NCBI RefSeq assembly: GCF_000308815.1
Contig: NZ_BAFX01000146.1
Location: 1 to 64,000, forward strand
Direction of reading: 5' to 3'
Length of the DNA: 64,000 nucleotides
Source: Nocardia concava NBRC 100430
GTDB taxonomy: Bacteria > Actinomycetota > Actinomycetes > Mycobacteriales > Mycobacteriaceae
In this document: one piece after another, positions 8,586 to 17,403 of the stretch
Layout: every line of letters starts with the position of its first letter
Numbering within the stretch: the stretch's first letter is position 1
Made by a program: the position numbers and the translations under genes
Notes under the pieces: model-generated
The model's input: only the letters and a program-made list of their open reading frames with translations
The model's database searches: none
What the model was told of the DNA's origin: nothing

Positions 8586-9158
8586 TCACTTGGTGACCGG
8601 AAAATTCAGGTAGGCGCGCGACGGCGTCGGCCCGCGCTGCCCCTGATATTTCGAGCCCGCGGCGGCACTGCCGTAAGGGTGCTCGGCCGGACTGGTGAGC
8701 CGGAAAAGGCACAGCTGGCCGATCTTCATGCCCGGCCACAGGGTGATGGGCAGATTCGCCACATTCGACAGTTCGAGGGTGATGTGCCCGCTGAATCCGG
8801 GATCGATGAAGCCCGCGGTGGAATGGGTCAGCAGACCCAGGCGGCCCAGACTGGATTTGCCCTCCAGGCGGCCGGCCAGATCGTCGGGCAGCGAGCACAC
8901 CTCGAGCGTGGACCCGAGCACGAACTCACCCGGGTGCAGCACGAACGGCTCGCCCTCGCCGGGTTCGACCAGCGTGGTCAGCTCGTCCTGCCGCTGCGCG
9001 GGATCGATATGCGTGTAGCGGGTGTTGTTGAACACCCGGAACAGGCTGTCCAGCCGCACATCGATGCTCGACGGCTGCACCAGCTTCTCGTCGAACGGCT
9101 CGACCCCGAGACGCCCATTGGCGATTTCCTTGCGGATGTCGCGATCTGAAAGCAGCAC
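8586..9158 (-). CDS. dcd: dCTP deaminase, dUMP-forming
   Basis: Converts dCTP to dUMP (deamination plus triphosphate cleavage), feeding thymidylate synthesis. The sequence is very close to the mycobacterial enzyme: LVQPSSIDVRLD (about 27-38), HPGEFVLGSTLE (about 74-85), EGKSSLGRLGLLTHSTAGFIDPGFSG (99-124, written here only as a landmark: Ser/Arg substrate contacts and His/Ala/Gly loop), LELSNVANLPITLWPGMKIGQ, and GSKYQGQRGPTPSR near the end. The GTG at 9158 gives the 190-residue length of mycobacterial Dcd and the start LLSDRD; a TTG at 9164 would add two residues. It follows ctaD by 15 bp and may be co-transcribed. Confidence 0.95.
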   Translation of the reverse strand: MLLSDRDIRKEIANGRLGVEPFDEKLVQPSSIDVRLDSLFRVFNNTRYTHIDPAQRQDELTTLVEPGEGEPFVLHPGEFVLGSTLEVCSLPDDLAGRLEGKSSLGRLGLLTHSTAGFIDPGFSGHITLELSNVANLPITLWPGMKIGQLCLFRLTSPAEHPYGSAAAGSKYQGQRGPTPSRAYLNFPVTK

Positions 9159-9173
9159 GGGCAAGAGCGTATG

Positions 9174-10919
9174 TCAATGATCGGTCGGCGAATCGACTGG
9201 CCCGGTCTCGGTGACCTGCTTCGGCTTGCGCAGCCCCCATGTCGCGTGCGCCTCGGCGCGCATGCGTTCGACCATGTGCGGATAGTGCAGTTCGAAGGCC
9301 GGGCGTTCGGAGCGGATGCGCGGCAGTTCGTAGAAGTTGTGCCGGGGCGGCGGGCAGGAGGTGGCCCATTCGAGAGAATTGCCGTAACCCCACGGATCGT
9401 CGACGGTCACCACTTCGCCGTAGCGATAGCTCTTGAACACATTCCACACGAACGTGATCATCGAGAACCCGAGAATGAACGAGCCGATGGTGGAAATGGT
9501 GTTGAGCGTGGTGAATCCGTCGCTGGGCAGGTAATCCGCGTAGCGACGCGGCATGCCCTGATTACCCAGCCAGTGCTGCACCAGGAACGTGGTGTGGAAG
9601 CCGACGAATGTCGTCCAGAAATGCAGTTTTCCCAGCCGCTCGTCCAGCAGCCGCCCCGTCAGCTTGGGGAACCAGAAATAGATGCCCGCGAACGTGGCGA
9701 ACACGATCGTTCCGAAGAGCACGTAATGGAAGTGCGCCACAACGAAATACGAGTCCGACACGTGGAAGTCCAGCGGCGGCGACGCCAGCACGACCCCGGA
9801 CAGACCGCCGAACAGGAAGGTCACCAGGAAGCCGACCGACCAGAGCATCGGCGTCTCGAAGGTCAGCTGTCCGCGCCACATGGTGCCGATCCAGTTGAAG
9901 AACTTCACACCGGTCGGGACCGCGATGAGGAAGGTCATGAACGAGAAGAACGGCAGTAGAACCGAACCCGTCGCGTACATGTGGTGCGCCCAGACCGCGA
10001 CCGACAGGCCGCCGATCGCCAGCGTCGCGTAGACCAGCGTCGTGTAACCGAACAACGGCTTGCGGCTGAACACCGGGAAGATCTCGGTCACGATGCCGAA
10101 GAACGGCAACGCGATGATGTACACCTCCGGATGGCCGAAATACCAGAACAGGTGCTGCCACAGGATCGCGCCGCCGTTGGAGGAATCGTAGATGTGGCCG
10201 CCCAGGTGCCGGTCGTACTCGATCGCCATCAGCGCCGCGGCCAGAATCGGAAACACCAGCAGCACAAGCACACTGGTCACCAGGATGTTCCAGGTGAAGA
10301 CGGGCATCCGCCACATGGTCATGCCCGGGGCGCGCAGACAGGCCACGGTGGTGACGAAGTTGACGCCGCTGAGGATGGTGCCGATGCCGGAGACCGCCAG
10401 GCCCATGACCCACAGGTCCGCACCGATGCCCGGGGCGTGCTCGGCCAGCGGCATGTAGGCGGTCCAGCCGAAGTCCGCGGCCCCGCCCGGGGTGATGAAT
10501 CCGGCGGTAGCCATGGTGGCGCCGAACAGGTACAGCCAGTAGCTGAAGGCGTTCAGGCGCGGGAACGCCACATCCGGCGCGCCGATCTGCAGGGGCAGCA
10601 CCGCATTGGCGAACCCGAACACGATCGGTGTCGCGTAGAACAGCAGCATGATCGTGCCGTGCATGGTGAACAGCTGATTGAACTGCTCGGGGGAGAGGAA
10701 CTGCATGCCCGGGCGGGCCAGCTCCACCCGCATCAGCAACGCCATCAGGCCGCCGATCAGGAAGAACGAGACGGCCGTGAAGGTGTACATGATCCCGAGC
10801 ACCTTGGGATCGGTGGTGGTGAGCGCCTTCCACAGGAAGGACCCCTTCGGGCCCATTCGCCGCGGATAAGGCCGCAAGGGTTCGAGCTCGGGCACTTCAC
10901 GAGCGGGCACCGCGGTCAT
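9174..10919 (-). CDS. ctaD: Cytochrome c oxidase subunit I (aa3 type)
   Basis: Catalytic subunit of the aa3 terminal oxidase, in the cytoplasmic membrane: reduces O2 to water and pumps protons. 581 residues with about 12 membrane helices. Visible signatures are the low-spin haem ligand region TMHGTIMLLFYATP, the D-channel Asn/Asp segment FANAVLPLQIGAPD, WYFGHPEVYIIALPFFG with the cross-linked His-Tyr, AHHMYATG (CuB ligands) and AHFHYVLFGT (haem ligands). The ATG at 10919 has a gaggagg ribosome-binding site; an upstream in-frame start at 10949 is less likely. Other oxidase subunits are not in the window, as is usual for ctaD in this group. Confidence 0.97.
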   Translation of the reverse strand: MTAVPAREVPELEPLRPYPRRMGPKGSFLWKALTTTDPKVLGIMYTFTAVSFFLIGGLMALLMRVELARPGMQFLSPEQFNQLFTMHGTIMLLFYATPIVFGFANAVLPLQIGAPDVAFPRLNAFSYWLYLFGATMATAGFITPGGAADFGWTAYMPLAEHAPGIGADLWVMGLAVSGIGTILSGVNFVTTVACLRAPGMTMWRMPVFTWNILVTSVLVLLVFPILAAALMAIEYDRHLGGHIYDSSNGGAILWQHLFWYFGHPEVYIIALPFFGIVTEIFPVFSRKPLFGYTTLVYATLAIGGLSVAVWAHHMYATGSVLLPFFSFMTFLIAVPTGVKFFNWIGTMWRGQLTFETPMLWSVGFLVTFLFGGLSGVVLASPPLDFHVSDSYFVVAHFHYVLFGTIVFATFAGIYFWFPKLTGRLLDERLGKLHFWTTFVGFHTTFLVQHWLGNQGMPRRYADYLPSDGFTTLNTISTIGSFILGFSMITFVWNVFKSYRYGEVVTVDDPWGYGNSLEWATSCPPPRHNFYELPRIRSERPAFELHYPHMVERMRAEAHATWGLRKPKQVTETGPVDSPTDH

Positions 10920-11199
10920 ACGTCCTCCTCGACCGCCGAGCAGGAGCACCTAGCGCATTTTCAGCAAACGCTCAGCGCATCCAAACTACCTGTGGTGGAC
11001 GGGTTTTCGACCCGAGGGACAGTTTACGACCGCTCGTAGTCGAGACTCGGTGCTTCGGCGAAAGAACTCGACGATCTTCGGCGCGCCGCGCCCGACGCGC
11101 GGACTTGATCGTAAAATCCGACCTCGACCAGCGGGAACGGTAAAGAGTTGCATCGGGTCGGAGACCGTCTGATAGAGTCGCGAGCGCGAGTAAGACGCT

Positions 11200-11270
11200 G
11201 CCGATGTAGTTCAATGGTAGAACTCCTGCTTCCCAAGCAGGTAGCGCGGGTTCGATTCCCGTCATCGGCT
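11200..11270 (+). tRNA. tRNA-Gly (anticodon CCC)
   Basis: A complete cloverleaf of 71 nt. Acceptor arms gccgatg (11200-11206) and catcggc (11263-11269), anticodon stem cctgc/gcagg (11225-11229, 11237-11241) with loop ttcccaa, anticodon CCC at 11232-11234, and a T-arm gcggg-ttcgatt-cccgt. The discriminator base is T and the CCA end is not encoded. It is followed at once by a terminator. Confidence 0.96.
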
Positions 11271-11279
11271 CAGAAAAAA

Positions 11280-11303
11280 GCCCCCGCCTCACGAGGCGGG
11301 GGC
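11280..11303. terminator. Strong intrinsic terminator after tRNA-Gly
   Basis: An 11-bp stem gcccccgcctc/gaggcgggggc with a 2-nt loop, with an A run before and ttttt after. It ends the tRNA transcript and, on the other strand, the lipoprotein gene at 11321. Confidence 0.9.
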
Positions 11304-11320
11304 TTTTTCCATGCCAGACG

Positions 11321-11779
11321 CTACTTGGAGCACTCGGTCGCGATGCGCTTGGTGGCCTTCCCCGCCTTGATCAGGTCGTCGGTACCGAGGCTGACTTTGG
11401 CCGGGTTGGTGCCGTTGGCGCTGTCGATGATCTTCTGGATGCCGCTGTCGGACAGGCCCTCCTGGATGTAGATGTTGGCCACACAGTCAGCGGTCGTCTG
11501 ACTCAGGTTTCCCTTGTCCTGCAAGGCCTTCGAGATCTGCGCGGCGGTCAGGCCGCCACCCGGCGCGGCACTGCCACCGGGGCTCGTAGTCGCGCCGGGG
11601 CTCGTGCCCGGGCTGGTGGTCGCCCCGCCGGACACCGTGGTCGCGGGCGTGGTGGTGGCCGCGGCCGAGGTGGCCGACACCGCCGCGGTGGGCGTGGGCG
11701 TGGCCGCCTCCTGGCTGTTGCTACAGGCGGACAGTAGGGGCAGCGCCAGCAGCGCTGCCACGACGACGGATTTCCGCAT
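11321..11779 (-). CDS. Small lipoprotein, paralogue 1
   Basis: 152 residues. A lipoprotein signal peptide ends in LLSAC with the lipidated Cys19. A Thr/Ala/Pro/Gly linker (about 20-80) leads to a C-terminal domain of about 70 residues: AAQISKALQDKGNLSQTTAD, then CVANIYIQEGLSD, ending TECSK. Two Cys in this domain could form a disulfide. The neighbouring gene at 11867 encodes the same domain without the linker. The ATG at 11779 has gggaggg upstream, so the upstream frame to 11830 is discarded. Function unknown. Confidence 0.82.
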   Translation of the reverse strand: MRKSVVVAALLALPLLSACSNSQEAATPTPTAAVSATSAAATTTPATTVSGGATTSPGTSPGATTSPGGSAAPGGGLTAAQISKALQDKGNLSQTTADCVANIYIQEGLSDSGIQKIIDSANGTNPAKVSLGTDDLIKAGKATKRIATECSK

Positions 11780-11866
11780 TGTGGTCCCTCCCGGATGCCG
11801 GGCCGATCCCGGTCGATTCAGAGATTGCACACCGGCACCCGAGGGTTAACAAGAGGAGATCGAAAA

Positions 11867-12202
11867 CTACTGCTGCTTCAGGCAATCGGTGACGATCTTG
11901 GTGGTGGCGGAGCGGGCCTTGTCCGCGTCCTCCTTGCTCATGCCCAGCGACTCCGGATCCTGCGCGGCCGCGGACTTGGCGTCGTTCTTGATCATGAGGC
12001 GCAGCCCGGACTGCGAAATACCCTGATCCACATAGATTTTCGCGGCGCAGTCGGCGAGCTTGGCATCCTTGAGCCCACCGTCCTGTAGCGCCTTGGACAC
12101 GTCCGCCTGGCTGACATCGGCGGGCTTGTCGCTACCGCTGCCGCCACAGGCGGTCAGCAGGGGAAGCGCGACGAGCGCGGCGGCGAACAGGGAGATGCGC
12201 AC
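11867..12202 (-). CDS. Small lipoprotein, paralogue 2
   Basis: 111 residues with a lipobox LLTAC (Cys19) and a domain matching paralogue 1: VSKALQDGGLKDAKLADCAA, KIYVDQGISQSGLRLMI, and a closing TDCLKQQ. The shared core is A/S-K-A-L-Q-D, A-D-C-x-A-x-I-Y, and G-x-S-x-S-G. The Ser/Thr linker of paralogue 1 is absent here. The GTG at 12202 is chosen because it puts the signal peptide at the usual length. Tandem duplication is evident; the genes are 87 bp apart on one strand. Confidence 0.8.
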   Translation of the reverse strand: MRISLFAAALVALPLLTACGGSGSDKPADVSQADVSKALQDGGLKDAKLADCAAKIYVDQGISQSGLRLMIKNDAKSAAAQDPESLGMSKEDADKARSATTKIVTDCLKQQ

Positions 12203-12252
12203 GGGGGCCTCGACTCTCGAATAACTGGACGAAAACTGCCGCAGGCACGATC

Positions 12253-12549
12253 TCACAGATCCATGGCCGCGCGCAGCGCTGTGTCGATTCGCTCGGCCGT
12301 CTCGTGGTCGACCGAGTCGATCCGCTCGTCCAGCCAGCCGCGATAGATGCGGCCCAGATTTCCGGCATGCACCCAGCCGTGGCCGGGAATGGGCACGGCG
12401 AGGATGTCGCGCGGATCCTCCGCCTCGACCTCGGCCGCGATCAGCCAGGGCCGAGGCGACTCGTTGATGCCGTCGCTGGAGATGAGAACGATGGTGCGGG
12501 TTCGGGTGGTGCCGTGCGGGTGGTAGACCCAGAGTTCACCCCTGCGCAC
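12253..12549 (-). CDS. MazF/PemK-like toxin
   Basis: 98 residues, starting RRGELWVYHP, the N-terminal strand typical of MazF/PemK ribonucleases, followed by a TRTIVLISSDG strand and AVPIPGHGWVHAGNLGRIYR. It would cut RNA when freed from its antitoxin. The GTG start at 12549 overlaps the antitoxin gene by 14 nt, giving translational coupling. Longer frames upstream overlap the antitoxin gene and lack protein character. The match to MazF is by fold pattern, so the family call is moderate. Confidence 0.7.
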   Translation of the reverse strand: MRRGELWVYHPHGTTRTRTIVLISSDGINESPRPWLIAAEVEAEDPRDILAVPIPGHGWVHAGNLGRIYRGWLDERIDSVDHETAERIDTALRAAMDL

Positions 12550-12760
12550 GCAGCTCCTTCTCGGCGGCGCGCATTTCCGCCTCGTCGGCCGCGGCGAGTT
12601 CGACCGGGTCCTGCGCCGGGCCGAAACCCAGCCGCACGGCCTCACGACGCGCGGCGCGGGAGATCCACGCCGACGGCGAGATGCCCGCGCGGGCGGCGGC
12701 ATCCTGTGCATAGGACCAGGCCGCCTCGTCCAGCGACAGCGTCACTTTCCGGGTTGCCAT
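12536..12760 (-). CDS. Antitoxin of a MazEF-like pair
   Basis: 74 residues. The N-terminus MATRKVTLSLDEAAWSYAQD has the beta-strand plus helix pattern of a ribbon-helix-helix protein; the C-terminal part is acidic (ADEAEMRAAEKELRAQG) and would bind the toxin. The ATG at 12760 is preceded by aaaagg and, 7 nt upstream, by the box TACGAT (12773-12768 on the minus strand). It is the first gene of a two-gene operon. Confidence 0.72.
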   Translation of the reverse strand: MATRKVTLSLDEAAWSYAQDAAARAGISPSAWISRAARREAVRLGFGPAQDPVELAAADEAEMRAAEKELRAQG

Positions 12761-12864
12761 ACCTTTTATCGTACTTCCGGAGCCCCGATTTCCGTCCTGT
12801 TGGCGACGTGTCAACGACTGTAGGGTGAGACCCGGCAGGATCGGGTCTCGTGGGGAGTCGCGCA

Positions 12865-13641
12865 ATGACGAAGTTGAACCACCACCGCACCGGCAGCGGG
12901 GATCCGCTCGTGCTGGTGCACGGCGTGGGCAGCCGCTGGCAGGTGTGGGAGCCGATCATCGGCACGCTCGCCGAATCCTTCGACGTGATCGCCGTCGACC
13001 TGCCCGGTTTCGGCGGCAGCGAACCGCTGCCGCACACCACGGTCTCCACCCTCGCCGACGCACTGGTCGACTTCCTCGCCGCGGAAGGCCTCGAAAACCC
13101 GCATCTGGCAGGCAATTCCATGGGCGGCGGCATCGTGCTGGATCTGGCCGCGCGCGGCCTGGCCCGTTCGGTCACGGCGTTCTCCCCCATCGCGTTCTGG
13201 GACACGCCCGGGCGGATCTGGTGCCAGCAGGCGCTGGGCCGCGCCAAGCAGCTCACCAAGGTGCTGCATCCGGCCGTCCCCACCCTGTTCGGAAATGCCG
13301 CGGGCCGTTCCACTTTCCTCGGCCTGGTGTTCGGCAAGCCCTGGGCGCTCGACCCGCGGGTGGCCGTGGACACCGTGGAGGGCCTGCTCGGCGCGGAGGG
13401 TTTCGATGCGGCGCTGGCCTCCTTCACCGATTTCCGGCTCCCCGACCGGACCGCCTTCGACGGCATCCCGATGACCATCGCCTGGGGCAATCGTGACATT
13501 CTGCTCACGTACGCCACCCAGGCCCGGCGCGCCCGCGCCGTCCTGCCCGGCGCGCGGCATGTCACGCTGCACGGCAGCGGCCACACGCCCTTCTACGACG
13601 ACCCGGCCGGCTGCGCCCGCCTGCTCCTCGACCAGCTCTGA
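12865..13641 (+). CDS. Alpha/beta hydrolase
   Basis: 258 residues, cytosolic. The catalytic triad is readable: nucleophile Ser in GNSMGGG, Asp in WGNRDILL, His in GSGHTPFYDDP; LVLVHGVGSRWQVW supplies the oxyanion-hole HGxG. The ATG at 12865 follows ggggag at 12852-12857. A crotonase gene begins 35 bp downstream on the same strand, so the two probably form an operon acting on an acyl or ring-cleavage intermediate. The substrate is not predictable. Confidence 0.85.
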   Translation: MTKLNHHRTGSGDPLVLVHGVGSRWQVWEPIIGTLAESFDVIAVDLPGFGGSEPLPHTTVSTLADALVDFLAAEGLENPHLAGNSMGGGIVLDLAARGLARSVTAFSPIAFWDTPGRIWCQQALGRAKQLTKVLHPAVPTLFGNAAGRSTFLGLVFGKPWALDPRVAVDTVEGLLGAEGFDAALASFTDFRLPDRTAFDGIPMTIAWGNRDILLTYATQARRARAVLPGARHVTLHGSGHTPFYDDPAGCARLLLDQL

Positions 13642-13676
13642 TCCTGCCCCTCGACCAGCTCCGACAAGGAAAGACC

Positions 13677-14435
13677 ATGAGCCACAACGTTTCCCTCACC
13701 GTCGACGGCGACCGCGCGTATGTGGCCCTGGACCGCCCCGACAAGCACAACGGGCTGACCATCGACATGCTGAACGAGCTGGTGCGGGTCGCGCGGGTGA
13801 TCGAGCAGCGCAAGGACATCCGCACCGTCATCCTGTCCGGCAACGGACCCAGTTTCAGCTCCGGCCTCGATGTCGCCAAGGCCATGGGCAATCCGCTCGA
13901 CGTGGTCCGCAACTTCATCCCGCTGCCGTGGCGCGGCACCAATACCTTCCAGGAGGCGTGCTGGGCGTGGCGGCGACTGCCGCAGCCGGTGATCGCCGTG
14001 GTGCACGGCCGCTGCTACGGCGGCGGCCTGCAGATCGCGCTGGCCGCCGATTTCCGGTTCGCCACACCGGATTCCGAATTCTCGGTGATGGAGGTCAAGC
14101 ACGGGCTGATCCCGGACATGACCGGCGCGGCCACGCTGTCCCGGCTCATCGGTATCGATCAGGCGCTGCTGCTCACCATGACCGCCGACCCGGTGGACGC
14201 GGCCTACGCCGAGCGCATCGGCCTGGTCACCGAGGTCTCCGCGGACCCGCTGGCCGCCGCCGAGAAGCTGGCCGACCGGATCGCGTCCCGCCCGCAACAC
14301 GCGGTGGCGAGCGCGAAGCGGCTGTTCGATCGCACCTGGCAGTCCTCGGTACGCCGGACCCTCGCGATCGAGCGTGCGACACAGCTACCGCTGATCATCC
14401 GCCAGGCGCTGAATCGTGGTACCAAAGAGGTGTAA
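13677..14435 (+). CDS. Crotonase-fold enzyme, possibly dienoyl-CoA isomerase-like
   Basis: 252 residues of the enoyl-CoA hydratase/isomerase fold: oxyanion-hole FSSGLDVAKAMG (about 60-71) and VHGRCYGGGLQIALAADFRF (109-128). Of the two hydratase glutamates one aligns with Gln119, the other with Glu139 (SVMEVKHG), and Asp147 (IPDMTG) sits where dienoyl-CoA isomerases carry an aspartate. Classical hydratase activity is therefore doubtful and an isomerase-type reaction is more likely; this is inference from alignment by eye. The ATG at 13677 has an aaggaaag site. It sits in an apparent operon with the hydrolase upstream. Confidence 0.82.
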   Translation: MSHNVSLTVDGDRAYVALDRPDKHNGLTIDMLNELVRVARVIEQRKDIRTVILSGNGPSFSSGLDVAKAMGNPLDVVRNFIPLPWRGTNTFQEACWAWRRLPQPVIAVVHGRCYGGGLQIALAADFRFATPDSEFSVMEVKHGLIPDMTGAATLSRLIGIDQALLLTMTADPVDAAYAERIGLVTEVSADPLAAAEKLADRIASRPQHAVASAKRLFDRTWQSSVRRTLAIERATQLPLIIRQALNRGTKEV

Positions 14436-14591
14436 GCCAACTCACGGCAAACAATTCGGTTTGCAAGCCCCAGAATTCGGGGCCCGCTGTTAGCATTTTC
14501 ACACTTTGCCAACGAGTCGAACGCATTGTGCGGCCCGTCACATACGGTGTGGTCCGCGCATTATTCGGCGAGACCCGGAGGACGCACCGCA

Positions 14592-15698
14592 TTGAACAAA
14601 GCCGCCCCCCTGCTGTTGTCCGCGCTCGCAGGTACCACGGCCTTGCTCCTTACCGTGACAACGCCGGCCGCAGCCAACCCCAACGCGATCAACCCGATTC
14701 CGGTGCTCAACGGCACCAACGGCCTGCCGCAGCTGCCCGGCCGCACCAAGGCGGTCTTCCAGGTCACGGGCATGGCCAGCCCCAACAACACCCAGGCCTA
14801 CAACGTCCTCGGCACCGACCTCGGCATCATGTGGGACAACGGCAACGGTGAGATGCTCACCGCGTTCGGCGACACCGCCGGGCTCGGCCTGCCCAACCTG
14901 CTGGTCGGCAGCACCTGGGCCTGGCGCTCCAACATCCTGGTGCGCTCGCACACCCAGAACCCGGCCAACGGCATCTACTTCGATTCCGTGGTGCGCGACA
15001 TCTTCGGCCAGGCGCGCGATCTCATCCCCAGCCCGAAGATCCCCTTCATCGAGATCAGCCGCATTCCGACCGCGGCCATCTCGGTGGGCCCCACCCAGGT
15101 CATGAGCCTCATGTCGGTCAAGACCTGGGACGAACCGGGCGAGTGGACGACCAACTACTCCAGCCTCGCGGTATCCGGCGACAATGGCGAGAACTGGGTC
15201 GAGCTGCCCGCCACCCGCCGCCCCGACGACGGCGGCAACGGCAACTTCCAGATGAACGCCTTCGTCAAGCGCGACGGATTCCTCTACGAGTTCGGCACCG
15301 AATCCGGCCGCAACCACCCGGCCTTCGTCGCGCGCGTGCCCGAGCCGGCCGTGACCGATATGGGCGCGTACGAATACTGGGACGGCGGCAAGTGGCAGAA
15401 GGACGTGAACGCGGCGAAGCCGGTCATCGGCGGCGGCATCGCGGAGATGTCCGTGCAGTGGAACGACTATCTGGGCCAATACATCATGCTCACCACCGAT
15501 CCCTGGAACTCGGTGGTCATGTACACCTCGCCCAGCCCGGAGGGTCCGTGGAGCGCGCCCTCGGTGCTCATCGATACACGGGAACTGCCATCGGCCTACG
15601 CGCCGTTCATCTTCCCTTACCAAACCGGCCGTGACCTCTACTTCCTCACGACCGTCCACTCCCAGTACAACGTGCTCCTCATGCACACGACCCTGTAA
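14592..15698 (+). CDS. Secreted DUF4185-type protein
   Basis: 368 residues with a Sec signal peptide (about 1-29, ending TTPAAA). The mature part shows the pattern of DUF4185/sialidase-like beta-propellers: GTDLGIMWDNGNGEMLTAFGD early, W-x-S-N-I-L-x-R-S, and a final segment YAPFIFPYQTGRDLYFLTT. Such proteins are secreted and of unknown function in mycobacteria and nocardiae. The start is TTG at 14592 with a gga(g)g site; the frame upstream lacks a signal-peptide-compatible start. It is monocistronic. Confidence 0.78.
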   Translation: MNKAAPLLLSALAGTTALLLTVTTPAAANPNAINPIPVLNGTNGLPQLPGRTKAVFQVTGMASPNNTQAYNVLGTDLGIMWDNGNGEMLTAFGDTAGLGLPNLLVGSTWAWRSNILVRSHTQNPANGIYFDSVVRDIFGQARDLIPSPKIPFIEISRIPTAAISVGPTQVMSLMSVKTWDEPGEWTTNYSSLAVSGDNGENWVELPATRRPDDGGNGNFQMNAFVKRDGFLYEFGTESGRNHPAFVARVPEPAVTDMGAYEYWDGGKWQKDVNAAKPVIGGGIAEMSVQWNDYLGQYIMLTTDPWNSVVMYTSPSPEGPWSAPSVLIDTRELPSAYAPFIFPYQTGRDLYFLTTVHSQYNVLLMHTTL

Positions 15699-15724
15699 CC
15701 AGCGACGCTCCTAGACTCGTGCCC

Positions 15725-16456
15725 ATGGATGCCGCCGAATGGGACGAGCACTACGCCGCTACCGAATTGGTGTGGGGCGCACCTCCGAACGAGACGGTGG
15801 TCGAGCAGGTCTTCGGACTGGAGCGGCGGGTACCGACCGCCGGACTCGGGATCGGGGAGCCCCGGCCCGAGCTGCCGCGCGCGCTGGATCTGGGCTGCGG
15901 TGAGGGCCGCAATGCGCTGTGGCTGGCCACCCACGGCTGGCAGGTGGATGCCGTCGACTTCTCCCAGACCGGAATCGACAAGGGCCGCACCGTCGCCTCG
16001 CGGCTGTCGCGCTCGGTGCGCGGGCGCATCCGCTGGGTCCACACCAACGTCAACACGCTCGACGCGGCCGACCTCACCGGCCCGTACGAGCTGATCCTCA
16101 TGGCCTTCCTGCACCTGCCCGCCGACGAGCGCCGCGCCCTGCTGCTGCACGCGGTCGAGATGCTCTCCCCGGGGGCCACCCTGCTGGTCATCGGCAATGA
16201 CACCCTCAATCTGGCGGAAGGCTATGGCGGCGAACAGAATCCGGCCCTGACCTTCACCCCCGCCGACATCCTCGCCGACCTCGCCCCGGCCGAACCCGAG
16301 ATCCGCATCCGGGTCGCCGACCGCGTGCACCGCCCCACCGAGCACCGCGACGCCATCGACGCCCTGGTGGTGGCCACCAAGCCGATTCCGGAACCCCCGG
16401 CCGAGGAGCCCGCCCTGGGCGGCGTCCCGCAGCCGCCCGCGCTGGACCTCTTCTAG
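15725..16456 (+). CDS. SAM-dependent class I methyltransferase
   Basis: 243 residues. SAM-binding motif I is ALDLGCGEGRNALWLA (about 53-68), with VDAVDFSQTGIDKG as motif II and an aliphatic strand YELILMAFLHL as motif IV; the layout is TehB/UbiE-like. The C-terminus is Pro-rich. The ATG at 15725 lies 7 nt after TAGACT (15712-15717), a leaderless-type promoter, so no ribosome-binding site is expected. The methyl acceptor is unknown. Confidence 0.82.
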   Translation: MDAAEWDEHYAATELVWGAPPNETVVEQVFGLERRVPTAGLGIGEPRPELPRALDLGCGEGRNALWLATHGWQVDAVDFSQTGIDKGRTVASRLSRSVRGRIRWVHTNVNTLDAADLTGPYELILMAFLHLPADERRALLLHAVEMLSPGATLLVIGNDTLNLAEGYGGEQNPALTFTPADILADLAPAEPEIRIRVADRVHRPTEHRDAIDALVVATKPIPEPPAEEPALGGVPQPPALDLF

Positions 16457-16463
16457 CCGACCC

Positions 16464-17069
16464 TCACTTCGCGGACCAGCGCTCCAGCCACGGCGTCACC
16501 GCGGCGACGATCTCGTCGAACCCGGCGCGATACGAATGCGCCTGTCCCGCAATGACATGCACCTCGGTGGCGTCGGCGGCTTCCGGAATGCCGAACGGGT
16601 CGCGCGCCCCGTTGACCACGACGACCTCGATATCACCGGGCGCCAGCAGTTCCTCGCGCCTGGACTTCTCCGGCTTGCCCGGCGGATGCAGCGGGAACGA
16701 CAGGGCGAGCACGCCCGCGGCCTTCGCCTCGCGCGCGGTCCGGCATGCCACCCGCGCGCCATTGCTGCGCCCGCCCTGGATCAGCGGCACCCCGCGCACC
16801 TTCTTCCGCAGGGCCGCGACGATCTCCAGCCAGGCCGCGTCCTGCACCTCGGCCTTGCCCGGCGCGCGCCGCCCGGCGACCCGGTAGGGCTGTGTCACCA
16901 GCGCCACCGCGCCGCCCTGCGCGACAGCGGAATCCCGTACGGCCAGTAGATCTTTCGCATCGACGCCGCCGCCGGAACCGTGGGTGAGCAGCAGCAGGAA
17001 TCCGGGCTTGTTCCGCCCCGGTCGGTCGAGCTCCACCTCCGCCGGTCCGGCACTCGTCTCGATGCGCAT
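16464..17069 (-). CDS. Alpha/beta hydrolase (KANL3/Tex30-like)
   Basis: 201 residues. It has LTHGSGGGVDAKDL near the start, a nucleophile Ser in GGRSNGARVA, Asp in NGARDPFG and His in AGQAHSYR, the pattern of the small KANL3/Tex30 hydrolases. It converges on the methyltransferase gene, leaving 7 bp between stop codons. The ATG at 17069 is 6 nt after a TAGCGT box on the minus strand (17081-17076), another leaderless-type start. Function unknown. Confidence 0.8.
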   Translation of the reverse strand: MRIETSAGPAEVELDRPGRNKPGFLLLLTHGSGGGVDAKDLLAVRDSAVAQGGAVALVTQPYRVAGRRAPGKAEVQDAAWLEIVAALRKKVRGVPLIQGGRSNGARVACRTAREAKAAGVLALSFPLHPPGKPEKSRREELLAPGDIEVVVVNGARDPFGIPEAADATEVHVIAGQAHSYRAGFDEIVAAVTPWLERWSAK

Positions 17070-17403
17070 GCGACCACGCTAACCAGCAGCGGGGCGTTTG
17101 CTTACTCCCGCCCCGCCGCTGTGTCGAGGGACTCATGTCCCACCGGCATCGATCTCCCCGCGGCTCCCCTAGCTGCGACAACGGGATCCTCACGGGCTCA
17201 ACGGAACCCCGGGCCCGGGCAACTCGCGTGCTTTCAGTCACATTCGGCCCCGTTGACCTTGGCGACCCCCCTACCGGCCGGTAACATGGCGCATAAGTTA
17301 CCCGCCAGTAGCGCTGCTTTACGGTGTCTACCCGGTGGAGACCTAACGGGCGGGAACGGCACACACCGAACCGCACCCATCTCAATGGAGAGTGAGTACG
17401 ACC
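17070..17403. promoter_or_regulatory. Divergent promoter region of hydrolase and fadE5
   Basis: 334 bp without a gene. It contains a gcggggcg/cgccccgc hairpin near 17090-17120, the perfect 12-bp palindrome TACCGGCCGGTA (17272-17283) and a related imperfect site GTTAC-N6-GTAGC (17297-17312), 27 bp apart centre to centre. Both fit the TAC-N6-GTA core seen in the fabG4/fadA2 and TetR promoters, so they are candidate operators. Confidence 0.5.

Noticed and set aside
17272..17312. fadE5 promoter sites as proven TetR operators
   Set aside because: The TAC-N6-GTA core is short enough to occur by chance several times in 64 kb; kept only as candidates.
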